Shown here one piece after another: positions 10,151 to 18,747 of a stretch of DNA of 64,000 bases. The first letter of the stretch is position 1. Every line of letters starts with the position of its first letter. This DNA comes from Candidatus Pelagibacter sp. Its GTDB lineage: Bacteria; Pseudomonadota; Alphaproteobacteria; Pelagibacterales; Pelagibacteraceae. The DNA lies in contig JAOIXS010000002.1 in NCBI GenBank assembly GCA_028225715.1, positions 1 through 64,000 on the forward strand. The letters run 5' to 3'. A model generated the notes under the pieces. It made no database searches. It had not been told where the DNA came from and was given only the letters and a program-made list of their open reading frames with translations. A program made the translations under genes and the position numbers.

Positions 10151-10208
10151 TATTACTTTAACGCATATCAGTATTGCAAATATCACATATCTAGGGTATT
10201 AAATAGGT

Positions 10209-10379
10209 ATGAACAAATTCGAATTTAAAAATCTTGTTAAATCTTTAGAAAAGTCACTGAAAGAAAGAACTTTTTTTAAGACTCTTCGAAAAGAAGTAAA
10301 CACTGGTGCTAACGGCACACAGGATTACGTTGTTAAAAAAGGAATTAACAAAGATACAATTGCAACAACTAGACAGTAA
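10209..10379 (+). CDS. Small basic protein of unknown function (56 aa)
   Basis: A short frame starting ATG at 10209 and ending TAA at 10379, in the gap between sufA and the convergent glnA. It encodes a Lys-rich, mostly helical peptide beginning MNKFEFKNLVKSLEKS and ending NKDTIATTRQ. I do not recognise it. The composition looks like normal coding sequence for this genome, and it fills what would otherwise be a 235-base gap. Its stop lies six bases from the end of glnA. It could be co-transcribed with suf. Confidence 0.5.
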   Translation: MNKFEFKNLVKSLEKSLKERTFFKTLRKEVNTGANGTQDYVVKKGINKDTIATTRQ

Positions 10380-10385
10380 TTAGTC

Positions 10386-11792
10386 TTAACTACTGTAATA
10401 CATCTCGAACTCTACAGGATGAGGTGCATGTTCAAATCTATGTATCTCTTCAAATTTTAATGCGATGTAAGCATCAATTTGATCGTCAGTAAATACACCA
10501 CCTTCAGTCAAAAAATCTCTATCTTTATCTAAACTTTCCATTGCCTCTCTTAGAGAGCCACAAACAGTTGGAATATTTTTAACTTCTTCTGGAGGTAAAT
10601 CATAAAGATCTTTGTCAAAAGATTCACCTGGATGTATTTTATTTTTAATTCCATCCAAACCAGCCATAAGCATTGCAGCAAAAGTTAAGTAAGGGTTTCC
10701 TGAGGCATCAGGAAATCTTATTTCACATCTTGCACCATTTTTACTTAATGAAATTGGTATACGACAAGAAGCAGATCTATTTCTAGCAGAGTAAGCAAGT
10801 AAAACAGGTGCTTCAAAGCCAGGAATTAATCTTTTATAACTATTTGTTGTAGCATTTGAAAAAGCATTAATCGCTTTTGCATGTTTTAAAATACCACCAA
10901 TGTAATGAAGTGCAGTTTCAGATAACCCAGCATAAGCATCACCAGAAAAAACTGGCTTATCATTTTTCCAAATTGATTGGTGAATATGCATTCCAGAACC
11001 GTTATCACCAGCAATTGGTTTTGGCATAAAGGTTGCTGTTTTTCCAAATGAATGTGTAACCATTTGAACAACATATTTATATAACTGAACGTTATCAGCT
11101 TGATCAACAAGAGTTCCAAAGTACATACCTAGTTCATGTTGACTTGGGGCTACTTCGTGATGATGTTTTTCAACTTTAATACCTACTTCTTTTAAACTTT
11201 TTAAGTATTCACCTCTCATGTCTTGCTCACTATCAACTGGAGGAACTGGAAAGTAACCACCTTTTACAGGAGGTCTGTGACCCATATTTCCATTAGCATA
11301 TTCTGTGCCAGAGTTATAAGGACCTTCTTTACTATCTATTTTAAAACCAGTGTTATTAGGATCGTTATTAATTCTTACATCGTCAAATACAAAAAATTCA
11401 GGTTCAGGGCCAAAGAATGCCTTGTCACCAACACCAGATTTTTTTAGATATTCTTCTGCCTTTTTAGCTGTTCCTCTTGGGTCTCGTTCATAAGGAGATC
11501 TTTTAACAGCATCTAAAATATCACAAAAAAGAATTAAAGTATTATGAGATGTAAAAGGATCCATAACAAGTCTTGATGTGTCAGGTTTTAAAATCATGTC
11601 AGATTCGTTAATAGCCTTCCAACCAGCAATAGATGAGCCATCAAAAAATACACCCTCATTCAACATTTCTTCATCAACAATAGTATGATCCATTGTCAAG
11701 TGTTGAAGTTTTCCTCTAGGGTCTGAAAATCTTAAGTCAACAAACTCAACTTCTTTTTCCTTCATAAATTTTAAAACGTTAGCAGCAGTCAT
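10386..11792 (-). CDS. glnA: Glutamine synthetase type I
   Basis: Makes glutamine from glutamate, ammonia and ATP. At 468 residues it is a standard GSI-beta. [10 protein letters not shown] carries a metal/ATP ligand, NRSASCRIP carries the substrate arginine, and the LYDLPPEE motif contains the tyrosine that adenylylation modifies in enterobacteria. The start is preceded by a purine-rich Shine-Dalgarno (AAAGGGAGAAA). The 147-base leader to 11939 is AT-rich; I see no clear NtrC or riboswitch signature in it. Confidence 0.97.
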   Translation of the reverse strand: MTAANVLKFMKEKEVEFVDLRFSDPRGKLQHLTMDHTIVDEEMLNEGVFFDGSSIAGWKAINESDMILKPDTSRLVMDPFTSHNTLILFCDILDAVKRSPYERDPRGTAKKAEEYLKKSGVGDKAFFGPEPEFFVFDDVRINNDPNNTGFKIDSKEGPYNSGTEYANGNMGHRPPVKGGYFPVPPVDSEQDMRGEYLKSLKEVGIKVEKHHHEVAPSQHELGMYFGTLVDQADNVQLYKYVVQMVTHSFGKTATFMPKPIAGDNGSGMHIHQSIWKNDKPVFSGDAYAGLSETALHYIGGILKHAKAINAFSNATTNSYKRLIPGFEAPVLLAYSARNRSASCRIPISLSKNGARCEIRFPDASGNPYLTFAAMLMAGLDGIKNKIHPGESFDKDLYDLPPEEVKNIPTVCGSLREAMESLDKDRDFLTEGGVFTDDQIDAYIALKFEEIHRFEHAPHPVEFEMYYSS

Positions 11793-11939
11793 AGTTTCTC
11801 CCTTTTTTAAATTTTGTAGTCAATTATTAACAAATATTTTTCTAATAATATTGCTTGATTAATAAATATCACCTATGCGTTTTTTACATATGAATTACAA
11901 CATTATTTGTTAAATTATCAATCAATTATTAGTTGAAAT

Positions 11940-12419
11940 ATGAGCTTATTAGATAAAGAGCCTGTTAAAAGAGCAGAAAGATTTTTAAAGGGTTTTGATA
12001 AATCCCTAGAGGTTATCATTTTAGAAAATTCAGCAAGAACAGCGCAAGATGCGGCAGCAGCCCTAGATTGTAATGTAGGAGCAATTGTCAAAAGTTTACT
12101 ATTTAAAACTGATGATGGTTTTATCTTGTGTTTAGTTGCAGGAGATAAAAGGTGTTCATTAAATAAATTAAAGAAAATTAAGGCTAAAAAGGATGTTTCT
12201 ATGGCATCTCCAGAGGACGTTAAAGTTCAAACAGGATATACAATTGGCGGTGTATCACCGATCGGTCATTTAAAAAAAATTGAAATTATAATAGATAATT
12301 CTCTAGAAAGGTTTAATGAGTTATTCGCAGCAGCTGGACATCCAAACTGCGTTTTTAAGATTAATTTTAAAAATATTCAGAAAATTACAAATGGAAAGGT
12401 CGAAGACATAATTGAATGA
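11940..12419 (+). CDS. YbaK/ProX-type aminoacyl-tRNA deacylase
   Basis: A 159-residue editing-domain protein that hydrolyses mischarged tRNAs in trans. The conserved blocks are AAAALDCNVGAIVKSLLFK, GDKRCSLNKL and GYTIGGVSPIGH, the last being the substrate-pocket glycines. Which tRNA (Pro, Ala or other) is edited cannot be told from sequence. It overlaps the next gene by four bases (ATGA). Confidence 0.9.
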   Translation: MSLLDKEPVKRAERFLKGFDKSLEVIILENSARTAQDAAAALDCNVGAIVKSLLFKTDDGFILCLVAGDKRCSLNKLKKIKAKKDVSMASPEDVKVQTGYTIGGVSPIGHLKKIEIIIDNSLERFNELFAAAGHPNCVFKINFKNIQKITNGKVEDIIE

Positions 12420-13303
12420 GACAGCCTAAATTAATTGATTATACTTTGTTAGTAATTTTAGCTTTAATATGGGCTTCAGCTTTTTTTAATATAAAAATTG
12501 CAACAGAATCTTTTGGTCCTATTACAATTGCTTTCTTAAGAGTTTTTTTTGGATCAATTCCAGTACTGTTACTTTGTTTTTATAAAAAAATTAAAATAGA
12601 AGCCTTTTCAAAAGATTGGCATTGGTTTGCTATAATTGGATTTATAAATTTGGTGTTGCCATTTTTTTTAATTGCCTACGGTGTAAAATCAGTTCAAAGT
12701 AATTTAGCAGCAATATTAATGTCAACCACACCATTAAGCTCAACTGTATTGGGACATTTTTTTACTAAAAATGAAAAATTTGATTTTATTAAAACATTTG
12801 GAATATTGATAGGATTTTCAGGAATTGTTTATTTGTTTTCAGATAATTTTTTAATTAATGATAATAATTTTTTCTCTGCATTAATGATTTTACTTGGATC
12901 AACTTGCTATGTCATAGGTGGAGTTTTAACTCTCAAAATCAGTGATAAAAAAAATGAAAATGTAACTGGATCAATTTTAATCTGGGCTATAATTATTTTG
13001 ATACCATTAGTTTCTTTTATAGAAAAACCTTGGGAAACTACACCCTCAATAGTGTCAAGTATTTCCGTAGTTTATCTTGGTTTAGTATCAACAGGTTTGG
13101 CTTGGCTTCTTAGATTTAGAATTTTAAAGAACAATGGACTAATATTTCAATCACAAGTTTCTTATTTGATACCTATTTTTGGAATTATTTTAAGCTACAT
13201 ATTCTTAGATGAAATAATTACTGATAAAGTTTTAGTTTCATTGTTAGCAGTATTGGTTGGACTTTATTTTGTAAAAAAAGCAGGAAATAAAAAAACTACT
13301 TAA
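12416..13303 (+). CDS. DMT-superfamily (EamA) transporter
   Basis: A membrane protein of 295 residues with ten predicted hydrophobic helices in two EamA repeats. The first repeat carries ALIWASAFFNIKIA and FLRVFFGSIPVLLL. The second carries VYLGLVSTGLAWLLRF. Members export amino acids or metabolites. No substrate can be assigned. It overlaps the convergent bhmT gene by eight bases. Confidence 0.88.
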   Translation: MRQPKLIDYTLLVILALIWASAFFNIKIATESFGPITIAFLRVFFGSIPVLLLCFYKKIKIEAFSKDWHWFAIIGFINLVLPFFLIAYGVKSVQSNLAAILMSTTPLSSTVLGHFFTKNEKFDFIKTFGILIGFSGIVYLFSDNFLINDNNFFSALMILLGSTCYVIGGVLTLKISDKKNENVTGSILIWAIIILIPLVSFIEKPWETTPSIVSSISVVYLGLVSTGLAWLLRFRILKNNGLIFQSQVSYLIPIFGIILSYIFLDEIITDKVLVSLLAVLVGLYFVKKAGNKKTT

Positions 13304-14204
13304 GTCTAGCCATTTCCTTAATATGTGCTGGCCTAGTTTCACAGCAACCTCCTAAAATAGTTGCACCAGCTTCTTTAAATTTCTTTACAAACAGAGCCAT
13401 TTTTTCTGGTATGAGATCTTCTCGGTGACCCAAAAATTCATTTGGGTTTCCTGTTTTACTTTTGTTAAAAGTATTTGTGTAACCTGCAGCTGGTTTTGTT
13501 GTAACAAATCCATTGAGTTTAAACCCAAATGGAACACCTAAGCTTTTTATTTCATCAAGATTTTTTTCATAATTCTCAGGTGATACACACGAAAGCATTA
13601 CACCAAGTAATTTTTTATGATCTATTGTTGTCATAATCTCAGAAATATTTTCACCACTTGGTAATTTTACACCTTCTGATATATGAGCACCAATCAAATA
13701 AGGTTTTTTAAAACTTTCTATGGCTTTGATTGCTAAATTAAATTCTCTTACACTACTTAATACATCTAAATAAAAAAAATCTATAAAGGGATCAAGCAAT
13801 TTTGCTTGATCATAGAAATTTTCTTTAATTTCGTTATCAGATCTTGTGTCTACCTCATAGGTTAAATATTGAGGAGGTAAACCTCCTGCAACTAAAATAT
13901 GCGGGTTTAAATCTTTTGCTTTTTTTGCTATCTCACCAGCTTTAGTATTTAAATATTCAAATTTATCTTCAACACCATTGTCTCTTAATCTCATTCTTCT
14001 TGTAGTAAATGTTGTTGTTACAATAATTTCAGCACCAGAATTTATAAAATCTAAGTGTGTATCAAGCAAAAGCTGATGGTATTTTTCTTGCAACAATGCA
14101 TTGGCACTCCAAAGAGTTCCACTTGCTTCTACTCCCCTTGCTAATAACTCTTGCCCCATACCTCCATCTAAAACTCTTGTTTCCTTAAAAAAATTAATAT
14201 CCAT
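13296..14204 (-). CDS. bhmT: Homocysteine S-methyltransferase family (BhmT/MmuM-like)
   Basis: Methylates homocysteine to methionine using a donor such as glycine betaine, DMSP-type sulfonium compounds or S-methylmethionine. At 302 residues it is a single pfam02574 domain. It begins with LDGGMGQELLARG. The zinc ligands are a cysteine in SCVSPENYE and the Cys-Cys pair in GGCCETRPAHI. The donor is not visible from sequence; I use the name given to the SAM-riboswitch-controlled Pelagibacter gene. The tandem SAM leader just upstream supports a methionine-cycle role. Confidence 0.87.
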   Translation of the reverse strand: MDINFFKETRVLDGGMGQELLARGVEASGTLWSANALLQEKYHQLLLDTHLDFINSGAEIIVTTTFTTRRMRLRDNGVEDKFEYLNTKAGEIAKKAKDLNPHILVAGGLPPQYLTYEVDTRSDNEIKENFYDQAKLLDPFIDFFYLDVLSSVREFNLAIKAIESFKKPYLIGAHISEGVKLPSGENISEIMTTIDHKKLLGVMLSCVSPENYEKNLDEIKSLGVPFGFKLNGFVTTKPAAGYTNTFNKSKTGNPNEFLGHREDLIPEKMALFVKKFKEAGATILGGCCETRPAHIKEMARLK

Positions 14205-14216
14205 TTTGATTCCTTA

Positions 14217-14272
14217 CTTTTTTAGTGCTTTAGCTTTATGCCAGGTGCACAATATAGTCCAACTACCTTTAC
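14217..14272 (-). promoter_or_regulatory. Putative second SAM aptamer (SAM-V-like), proximal to bhmT start
   Basis: On the minus strand, AAGGUAGUUGGACUAUAUUG is followed by UGCACCUGGCAUAAAGC and UAAAGCACUAAAAAAG. AGGU can pair with ACCU as a short P1. The loop GUGC can pair with GCAC to form a pseudoknot, giving the H-type layout shared by SAM-II and SAM-V. The 3' strand lies just before the Shine-Dalgarno AAGGA, so ligand binding could hide the ribosome site. Assignment to SAM-V is by layout, position and recall of Pelagibacter bhmT leaders, not by a covariance search. Confidence 0.55.
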
Positions 14273-14287
14273 CAATTATGTAATGAT

Positions 14288-14334
14288 TTCCTTTTTAGCA
14301 GTTAGTACCTGCAATATGGATCAAATCGGTTAAA
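14288..14334 (-). promoter_or_regulatory. Putative SAM-II riboswitch, distal aptamer of the bhmT leader
   Basis: The minus strand reads ACCGAUUUGAUCCAUAUUGC, AGGUACUAACUGCUAAAAAG, then GAAA. This follows the SAM-II layout I remember: a P1 strand, GAUUU, an AUUGCA loop end, P1 return, then GCUAAAAAGG. Here P1 is ACC/GGU, and loop GCAG can pair with CUGC as the pseudoknot. It sits about 84-130 bases upstream of bhmT, distal to a second similar structure. Confidence is limited by the short stem. Confidence 0.68.
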
Positions 14335-14366
14335 CTCTTAATACTACTAAAAAGCTGATTAGTAAA

Positions 14367-14957
14367 TCATTTCTTGAATAATATTTTAACATTAAATGAG
14401 AAAGATCTTCTCTCACCATTAACATTGAAAGGGTAGGCAGTATGCATCAAATAATTTGGAAAAATCAATAGATCCCCTAATTTAGGGTTTAAGTTATAGA
14501 TACTTTTACTCAAAAAGTTTGTTTGACCATTAATGAAATCAATAGTTCCATTAGTTTTAAACTTTTTATTTTTAACAAGTTTGTTTTGATTCATTTCTTT
14601 TGGAATTTTAAGATAACCAACCCCTGACAATTGTCCCTCATGATAATGAATTGGATTATATTCATTTTTTAATTGCCTAACTACCCATAGACTAATTATC
14701 TTAATTTCTTTAATTTTTTTAACATCTGACTTATCAAGATAGATTTTGATATTTTTTATCAGTTCTTTAGACAAACTTTTATCAATTATTGTTTTGGGTA
14801 TCTTGATTTCATTCTTAATTTGACTTGCAAGTTTAGAGCTATAATCATTTTTTTTAGATAATTGAGATTTATCAACCTGATTATTTAATATAGTGATAAT
14901 TTTTTTGGATAATTTTGTTTTTCCTATAGTTGGTCCAAATGCTCTGAATGTTTTCAT
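14367..14957 (-). CDS. Putative 2OG-Fe(II) oxygenase (TIGR02466-like)
   Basis: A 196-residue protein with a double-stranded beta-helix oxygenase pattern: HYHEG gives the likely first iron histidine, LGDLLIFPNYLMHTAYP the second, and GERRSFSFN the 2-oxoglutarate arginine. The N-terminal half is Lys-rich and variable. Such proteins hydroxylate unknown small substrates. Located between the SAM leader and a TauE-like transporter, on the same strand as both. Confidence 0.72.
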   Translation of the reverse strand: MKTFRAFGPTIGKTKLSKKIITILNNQVDKSQLSKKNDYSSKLASQIKNEIKIPKTIIDKSLSKELIKNIKIYLDKSDVKKIKEIKIISLWVVRQLKNEYNPIHYHEGQLSGVGYLKIPKEMNQNKLVKNKKFKTNGTIDFINGQTNFLSKSIYNLNPKLGDLLIFPNYLMHTAYPFNVNGERRSFSFNVKILFKK

Positions 14958-14986
14958 ATTTTATCTATAATAATTTAATACCCCTG

Positions 14987-15733
14987 TTATGCAAACAACT
15001 TCAGTCCCATTCGAATAGCAACAAATATGACAAGTGCTGATGTTACCAGAGCCAACATTCTTGTGGGAAAAATCTTAAGATTTAAATAGTTTCCTAGTTG
15101 ACCGCCTATTAAAACAAATACAAATAATGGCCAATAATCATAAATCCCATTTATTGTTGATGCTTTTGTAAATTGACCTGCAAGTCCTGATAAAGAATTA
15201 ATCAGTATGAATAAAGATGCTGCTGTAGCAATATTTTTAGCACTATCCACTCTAATTAATAACAATATAGGGCTTAAGAAAATTCCACCACCAATTCCAA
15301 CCACGCCAGACACGAATCCAATTGAAGCACCGATTAATAACGATAATATTTTTGGTATCTTTTTATAAACTTCAATTTTCTGGTCAAAAGATTGAAATTT
15401 CGCAAGAAGAAAAACTCCAGCTAGTGTCAAGACAGCAAAAAGTAAAATTTCAAAAACTTCTTTATCTACTGATAAAGACCCACCTACGAATGCAAGGGGA
15501 ACAGATGATACTAAGTATGGAGTTAGTATCTTAAGATTGATATTCCCTGCTTTAATATAATTAATACAATTTCCTGAAACGACAATAATATTACAAAAGA
15601 GAGCAATTACAGGAAAGATCAAGTAAGGAATATCCCAAATTAATAAAAGAGCTAGATAGGTAGAACCACCACCAAATCCAACACTTGAATATAATGTTGC
15701 TGTTAGAAGAAATAAAAATGATAGTATAATCAT
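14987..15733 (-). CDS. TauE/SafE-family anion exporter
   Basis: A membrane protein of 248 residues with about eight hydrophobic helices. The two half-repeats carry the family glycine motifs: YSSVGFGGGSTYLALLL near the N-terminus and GFVSGVVGIGGGIFLSP in the middle. Members move sulfite, sulfoacetate or other organosulfur anions out of the cell. The substrate is unknown here. It is divergent from moaB, 18 bases away. Confidence 0.88.
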   Translation of the reverse strand: MIILSFLFLLTATLYSSVGFGGGSTYLALLLIWDIPYLIFPVIALFCNIIVVSGNCINYIKAGNINLKILTPYLVSSVPLAFVGGSLSVDKEVFEILLFAVLTLAGVFLLAKFQSFDQKIEVYKKIPKILSLLIGASIGFVSGVVGIGGGIFLSPILLLIRVDSAKNIATAASLFILINSLSGLAGQFTKASTINGIYDYWPLFVFVLIGGQLGNYLNLKIFPTRMLALVTSALVIFVAIRMGLKLFA

Positions 15734-15751
15734 AATAATTAATTTAAATTT

Positions 15752-16252
15752 ATGATTGTAAACATAGCACTTTTAACAGTTACAGACACTAGAACTTTTG
15801 AGAATGATAAGTCGGGTGCGATCTTAGTTAATAAAATAGAAGAAGCTAAACATAAATTAGTAGATAGAAAAATTTGCAAAGATAACAAAGAAGATATTGT
15901 TAAAATTCTTAAAGATTGGATTAATCAGTCTGAAATAGATGTTGTAATTACAACAGGTGGCACTGGACTTACGGGTCGAGATATTACACCAGAGGCAGTG
16001 AACGATATTGCTGATAAGCATATACCAGGTTTTGGAGAAGTGTTTAGAACAATTAGTTTAAAATCAGTTGGTACATCTGCTATTCAATCTAGAGCTTGTG
16101 CTGTGTTGGCTAATGGTAAGTATGTGTTTGCTTTACCAGGGTCTTCTGGTGGGGTCACAGATGCTTGGGATGGAATTTTAAAACATCAATTAGATATAAA
16201 TCATAAGCCTTGTAATTTTGTAGAACTATTTCCAAGACTTAAAGAAAAATAA
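15752..16252 (+). CDS. moaB: Molybdenum cofactor biosynthesis protein B
   Basis: A MogA/MoaB-type protein of 166 residues that adenylylates molybdopterin or aids molybdenum insertion. TTGGTGLTGRDITPEAV is the diagnostic nucleotide/pterin loop and LPGSSGGVTDAWDGIL the second conserved block. Other Moco genes (moaD, moaE, msrP) lie a few kb downstream. The stop sits inside a 16-bp palindrome shared with the convergent neighbour. Confidence 0.94.
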   Translation: MIVNIALLTVTDTRTFENDKSGAILVNKIEEAKHKLVDRKICKDNKEDIVKILKDWINQSEIDVVITTGGTGLTGRDITPEAVNDIADKHIPGFGEVFRTISLKSVGTSAIQSRACAVLANGKYVFALPGSSGGVTDAWDGILKHQLDINHKPCNFVELFPRLKEK

Positions 16253-16260
16253 TTATTTTT
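16245..16260. repeat. Palindrome over convergent stops of moaB and DUF1244 gene
   Basis: AAAAATAATTATTTTT, perfectly palindromic, containing both stop codons (TAA on each strand). Possibly a minimal bidirectional transcript end. Confidence 0.5.
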
Positions 16261-16498
16261 GATATTTTTCTTTCCACTCAGAATAAGGCATACCATACAC
16301 ATGCTCACGTGCATCTAAGTCTGAAATTTCAATACCTTTTTTTTCAGCTTCTTCTCGATACCATTTTGACAAACAGTTTCGGCAAAAACCAGCAAGATTC
16401 ATAATGTCTATATTTTGAACATCTTTTCGTTCATCTAAATGTTTAAGCAATCTCTCAAAAGTGGCTGATTGTAATTCTTGTTTTTTATCTTCTGTCAT
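16253..16498 (-). CDS. DUF1244 protein
   Basis: An 81-residue protein (ATG at 16498; a GTG at 16516 would add six residues). The core AGFCRNCLSKWYREEA and the C-terminal AREHVYGMPYSEWKEKYQ are the DUF1244 signature, with two cysteines in CRNC. The family is common in alphaproteobacteria and has no assigned function. Confidence 0.88.
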   Translation of the reverse strand: MTEDKKQELQSATFERLLKHLDERKDVQNIDIMNLAGFCRNCLSKWYREEAEKKGIEISDLDAREHVYGMPYSEWKEKYQK

Positions 16499-16795
16499 AA
16501 TTAAAATATTAGACACATTTCAATTAAGCACAAGATGTAGGTTGCATTCAATCTTAAGTAGAAAGTTAATTTTTAAAATATAGATATTACCATTCTTTTT
16601 TGTTTAAATATTTCCATGGCTATTAACAAAAAGATGGCTGGTAAAAGAAAAAAAACAGTCAAAAAGTCAAAACCTAAAGTTAAAAAAAAATCTAAGATTA
16701 TTAAAAAAGTTAAAAAGGGTGTGACTAAAAAGAAGTTACACAAACCAATCAAAAAAAATAAGCTTAAGAATAATAATAAGAGAGAGAGGATAAAA

Positions 16796-18346
16796 ATGAG
16801 CACAGAAACAGTAAAAGGTGGACGATCTCCGTTACTAGATACGTCTCACTTAAAAGTCAAATTTCCATTTAAAGAAAAATATGGAAATTTTATAGGAGGA
16901 AAATTTGTTGAACCAAAGTCAGGTAAATATTTTGACAACGTAAGTCCAATCAATAATGAGGTTATATGCTCTGTTCCAAGATCAGATGCAAAAGATGTTG
17001 AGGCTGCATTAGATGCTGCACATGCTGCTTTTCCTACTTGGGGAGTTACATCAATAACTGAAAGATCTAACATGCTACTTAAAATAGCTGATGTTATAGA
17101 AAAAAATCTAGAACTATTAGCTACTGCTGAATGTTTAGATAATGGAAAGCCAATTAGAGAATGTATGGCTGCCGATCTACCACTTGTTGTTGATCATTGG
17201 AGATATTTTGCTGGAGTTATTAGAGCAGAAGAGGGTTCAGTTTCAGAGATAAGTAATAGTGAATATTCTTATCATATTCCTGAGCCACTTGGTGTAGTTG
17301 GACAGATTATACCTTGGAACTTCCCATTATTAATGGCAACATGGAAACTTGCACCAGCACTTGCTGCAGGAAACTGTGTAGTTTTAAAACCAGCTGAACA
17401 AACACCAGCTTCTATTTTACTATTAATGGAACTGATTGGAGATTTATTACCTCCAGGAGTTGTTAATGTTGTAAGTGGCTTTGGTCTTGAAGCAGGTAAA
17501 CCATTAGCATCATCTAAAAGAATCAGAAAAATTGCTTTTACTGGTGAAACAACAACTGGACGTTTGATCATGCAATATGCATCACAAAACTTAATTCCAA
17601 TAACTTTAGAATTAGGTGGAAAATCTCCAAATGTTTTCTTTGAGGATGTCATGGATCAAGATGATGATTTCTTTGATAAATGTCTTGAAGGTTTTGCAAT
17701 GTTTACCCTTAATCAGGGTGAAGTTTGTACTTGTCCTAGTAGAGTATTAATCCAAGAATCTATCTATGATAAGTTCATGGAAAGAGCTATTGCTAGAACA
17801 AAAGCAGTCAAGCAAGACAATCCTCTAAAAATGGAAACTATGATTGGTGCTCAAGTATCATTAGAACAAATGGAAAAAATAAAATCTTACTTAGATTTAG
17901 GTAAGAAAGAAGGTGCTAAAGTTCTATGTGGTGGTGAAGTTGCTAACTTAAACAGTGGTTTGGAGAAAGGAAATTATATCCAACCTACTATTTTTGAAGG
18001 TAATAACTCTATGAGAGTTTTCCAAGAAGAAATTTTTGGACCAGTAGTATCTGTTACTAAATTTAAAGATGAAGCTCATGCATTAGAAATTGCTAATGAC
18101 ACTCTTTATGGTTTAGGAGCAGGTGTTTGGACTAGAAACGGTAATGTTGCTTATAGAATGGGAAGAGGAATCCAGGCAGGTAGAGTTTGGACTAACTGTT
18201 ACCATGCTTATCCAGCTCATGCTGCTTTTGGAGGTTACAAACAATCTGGAATCGGTAGAGAAACACATAAAATGATGCTTAATCATTATAGACAGGTGAA
18301 AAACTTACACGTGTCTTACAGTGAGAAAAAATTAGGCTTCTTTTAA
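16796..18346 (+). CDS. NAD-dependent aldehyde dehydrogenase (AcoD/ExaC type)
   Basis: Oxidises a short aldehyde, probably acetaldehyde, to the acid. The catalytic cysteine lies in [12 protein letters not shown], the general base Glu in ELGGKSPN, and the cofactor loop in FTGETTTG. From the ATG at 16796 (Shine-Dalgarno GAGAGAGGA) the protein has 516 residues, close to the family. The same frame stays open to an ATG at 16616. That would add a 60-residue, almost pure Lys/basic extension. The DUF779 gene that follows is the usual partner of this subfamily. Confidence 0.9.
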   Translation: MSTETVKGGRSPLLDTSHLKVKFPFKEKYGNFIGGKFVEPKSGKYFDNVSPINNEVICSVPRSDAKDVEAALDAAHAAFPTWGVTSITERSNMLLKIADVIEKNLELLATAECLDNGKPIRECMAADLPLVVDHWRYFAGVIRAEEGSVSEISNSEYSYHIPEPLGVVGQIIPWNFPLLMATWKLAPALAAGNCVVLKPAEQTPASILLLMELIGDLLPPGVVNVVSGFGLEAGKPLASSKRIRKIAFTGETTTGRLIMQYASQNLIPITLELGGKSPNVFFEDVMDQDDDFFDKCLEGFAMFTLNQGEVCTCPSRVLIQESIYDKFMERAIARTKAVKQDNPLKMETMIGAQVSLEQMEKIKSYLDLGKKEGAKVLCGGEVANLNSGLEKGNYIQPTIFEGNNSMRVFQEEIFGPVVSVTKFKDEAHALEIANDTLYGLGAGVWTRNGNVAYRMGRGIQAGRVWTNCYHAYPAHAAFGGYKQSGIGRETHKMMLNHYRQVKNLHVSYSEKKLGFF

Positions 18347-18359
18347 CAGATATATTATG

Positions 18360-18385
18360 ATGGCCTGTATTAAACTACAGGCCAT
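18360..18385 (+). terminator. Hairpin between aldehyde dehydrogenase and DUF779 gene
   Basis: ATGGCCTGTA, a TTAAAC loop, then TACAGGCCAT: a perfect 10-bp stem with two GC-rich steps, unusually strong for this genome. No T-run follows, so it is not a standard intrinsic terminator. It ends six bases before the ATG of the DUF779 gene and replaces a Shine-Dalgarno. It may protect the upstream message end or limit translation of the next gene. Confidence 0.6.
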
Positions 18386-18391
18386 ATAACT

Positions 18392-18739
18392 ATGAAAGTT
18401 TCAGCAACACCCTCAGCTTTAGAGCTAATTGAAGATCTTAAAAAAGATCATGGTAAAGAATTGCTTTTTCACCAATCTGGTGGATGTTGTGATGGTAGTG
18501 CTCCAATGTGTTACCCAGTTAAGGAATTTCTTGTAAGTGATGACGATGTTTTAATTGGAAAAATTGGCGGTATTCCTTTTTATATAAGTGAAACTCAACA
18601 TGAAGCATGGAAAAATACAGATTTAATTATTGATTGTATTCAAGGTATGGGTGGAATGTTTTCACTCGATAATGGAACTGGCAGAAGATTTTTAACAAGA
18701 TCAGAGATTTGTGTTCCAGAAAAAAATTCAATTAATTAA
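18392..18739 (+). CDS. DUF779 protein, aldehyde dehydrogenase partner
   Basis: A 115-residue protein with HQSGGCCDGSAPMCYP near residue 30, a cysteine cluster typical of DUF779, and GRRFLTRSEIC near the end. In many bacteria this family lies directly after AcoD/ExaC-type aldehyde dehydrogenases, as here. Its biochemical role is not established. Its stop overlaps msrQ by four bases within a 24-bp palindrome. Confidence 0.88.
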   Translation: MKVSATPSALELIEDLKKDHGKELLFHQSGGCCDGSAPMCYPVKEFLVSDDDVLIGKIGGIPFYISETQHEAWKNTDLIIDCIQGMGGMFSLDNGTGRRFLTRSEICVPEKNSIN

Positions 18740-18747
18740 TTGAATTT
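18724..18747. repeat. 24-bp palindrome over convergent stops of DUF779 gene and msrQ
   Basis: Perfect arms AAATTCAATTAA and TTAATTGAATTT meeting at the overlapping stop codons. It could fold into a 3'-end hairpin on either transcript. Confidence 0.55.

Noticed and set aside
11793..11939. Possible glutamine riboswitch or NtrC site before glnA
   Set aside because: No glnA-motif core or GC-N10-GC sigma-54-type pattern could be found; the leader is plain AT-rich sequence.
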